Below, piece by piece: positions 22,909-24,053 of a stretch of DNA of 24,053 bases. Position numbers and translations under genes: made by a program. The stretch covers positions 1 to 24,053 of the forward strand of contig PAYV01000030.1 of assembly GCA_002715305.1 (NCBI GenBank), given 5' to 3'. Under the pieces are notes generated by a model. That model was not told where the DNA came from and did not search any database. It saw only the letters and a list, made by a program, of their open reading frames with translations. This stretch comes from Rickettsiales bacterium (GTDB lineage: Bacteria; Pseudomonadota; Alphaproteobacteria; Methylaequorales; Methylaequoraceae). How positions within the stretch are numbered: position 1 is the stretch's first letter; each line of letters opens with the position of its first letter.

Positions 22909-24053
22909 TTTCTTTAAAGCATGCCAAATAATAAAAAAAGAAATAAAACCATCTTGTAAAACAGAATTCATTGATTTAGAAAACGCATATAAAAGAATTT
23001 TAGCTAGAAATATTATTTCAGATTTTCATTCTCCAACAAATAACTTATCATCTATGGATGGTGCAGTTATTAATGAAAAAAGCATACCTCGTAGAGAATA
23101 TGAAATAGTTGGTGAATCAAAAGCGGGCGAAAAATCCTCATCAGATTTTAATTGCAGACAAAGCAAGCTAATTTATACAGGTGCACCAATTCCCAAAGGA
23201 AAAAAGATCGTAATACCAAAAGAAAATTTTTCAATAGATGTTGAAAAAAATATTTTAATTGTAAAATCTTTTCCAAAAATTAATTTCATTAGAAAAAAAG
23301 GAAAGGATTTTAAAAAAAATCAAATTTGTTTATATAAAAATGATATTTTAAATATAAGATCACTGGCTTTAGCAAAAAGTTTAAAAAAGAAAAAAATATT
23401 AGTTAAAAAAAAACCAAGAGTTTTCTTGATAATTACCGGAGATGAAATAATTTCTAAAAAAAATCCCAGAGGATTAATTGAATCATCAAATGAGATTTTT
23501 ATTAGATACTACTCTGAAATGTTTGGCTATGATCTGAAAAAAGTTGTTACGGTTAAAGATAATATTAGGGAGTTAAAACAAGCTTTTGAATCTACTAATG
23601 ACTATGATTTTCTTATCACTTGTGGTGGTATTTCAAAAGGAAAATATGATTTGGTCAAAGAAGCTTTATTAGATTATGGATTGAAAATATTTTTTGATAA
23701 ATTAAAAATCAAACCAGGAAAACCAACTACTTTTGGAAAGTTAAATAAAAATAAGTATTTTCTTGGGGTACCTGGTAATCCAATTTCATGCTTTATATCA
23801 GTACTTTTTATATTCTCTAAAATGATAAATTCATTCTACGGTTTTGAATTAATAAACTTTTCAGAAAGAAAATTAATATCTGATTCGTCCATTATCATCG
23901 CAAATAATTTAACAAATTTCTTAAGAATTAAATTATCAGCATCTAATAGTAAAAAATTTTATGTCTTAGATGATCAAGATAGTTCCCTTCAAAGGAAATT
24001 AAAGGATTCTGATGGAATTTTAATACTATCATCAAAAATAAATAATATTAAAA
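22901..24053 (+). CDS. moeA: Molybdopterin molybdotransferase MoeA (cut by right edge)
   Basis: Inserts molybdate into adenylylated molybdopterin, the last step of Mo-cofactor synthesis. I read 384 codons with no stop to the window end; full MoeA is about 400 residues, so only a few codons should be missing. Motifs in order: SSMDGAV (SAMDGYA block, Asp kept), YTGAPIPKGKKIVIPKE (TGAPxPxGAD), IRKKGKDF (VRxxGED, Glu changed to Lys, Asp kept), ITGDEI, ITCGGISKGKYD (SGGVSxGxxD), LKIKPGKPTTFG and GVPGNPISCF. The start ATG is 8 bp inside moaC (ATGATTAG). lexA commonly follows moeA in Alphaproteobacteria and may lie just beyond. With moaC, it implies that the cell makes molybdoenzymes, although none is in the window. 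Confidence 0.93.
   Translation, partial: MISFFKACQIIKKEIKPSCKTEFIDLENAYKRILARNIISDFHSPTNNLSSMDGAVINEKSIPRREYEIVGESKAGEKSSSDFNCRQSKLIYTGAPIPKGKKIVIPKENFSIDVEKNILIVKSFPKINFIRKKGKDFKKNQICLYKNDILNIRSLALAKSLKKKKILVKKKPRVFLIITGDEIISKKNPRGLIESSNEIFIRYYSEMFGYDLKKVVTVKDNIRELKQAFESTNDYDFLITCGGISKGKYDLVKEALLDYGLKIFFDKLKIKPGKPTTFGKLNKNKYFLGVPGNPISCFISVLFIFSKMINSFYGFELINFSERKLISDSSIIIANNLTNFLRIKLSASNSKKFYVLDDQDSSLQRKLKDSDGILILSSKINNIK

Noticed and set aside
1..24053. CRISPR array, tRNA/rRNA, mobile element or defence island
   Set aside because: No gap exceeds 39 bp, no direct-repeat array is seen, and every long frame is a recognisable housekeeping gene.
22901..24053. moeA as a gene truncated by mutation
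   Set aside because: No stop occurs before the last base; the missing C terminus is explained by the window edge.

Overview
This window is ordinary, extremely compact core-genome sequence from a very AT-rich alphaproteobacterium, most likely a streamlined free-living (marine-type) lineage. The lineage call rests on gene order and protein motifs. dusB-ntrB-ntrC-ntrY-ntrX-trkA-dat, tpiA-secG-pyrG-kdsA-eno-ftsB, fused ispDF, and ppiD-trp-moaC-moeA are all blocks typical of Alphaproteobacteria. Low GC, Lys/Asn/Ile-rich proteins and almost no intergenic DNA suggest streamlining. An intact NtrBC pair argues, from what I recall of those genomes, against a canonical Pelagibacter (SAR11). UGA acts as a normal stop (for example at the ends of pgpA, ntrB, ntrX and ftsB), so the standard bacterial code applies.

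Layout. (1) 9344 down to 1, minus strand: eight genes, ypjD-like, dusB, ntrB, ntrC, ntrY, ntrX, trkA and a truncated D-amino-acid aminotransferase, all overlapping or within 8 bp, so probably one transcript. It combines tRNA modification, two nitrogen/redox two-component systems and potassium-uptake regulation. (2) 9376-11453, plus strand: ispDF, pgpA and a CinA C-terminal-domain protein, overlapping head to tail (isoprenoid precursors, phosphatidylglycerol synthesis, NMN salvage). (3) 16606 down to 11431, minus strand: tpiA, secG, pyrG, kdsA, eno and ftsB (two glycolytic steps, Sec translocon, CTP, Kdo for LPS, divisome). This block converges on and overlaps block 2 by 23 bp, with a perfect inverted repeat at the junction. 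(4) 16644-24053, plus strand: ppiD, trpE, trpG, trpD, trpC, moaC and a moeA that runs off the right edge.

I count only 185 noncoding bases in 24,053 (about 0.8%). The longest gap is 39 bp, so no gene-free stretch approaches 300 bases. I see no tRNA, rRNA, CRISPR array, insertion sequence, prophage or defence system. I did not find a new multi-gene system. The points most worth a second look are an NtrX whose ATPase domain has lost its Walker B acids and sigma-54 loop, an A11 run at the exact IspD/IspF domain junction where losing one A would give a TAATG stop-restart, and the hairpin inside the overlapping convergent gene ends.
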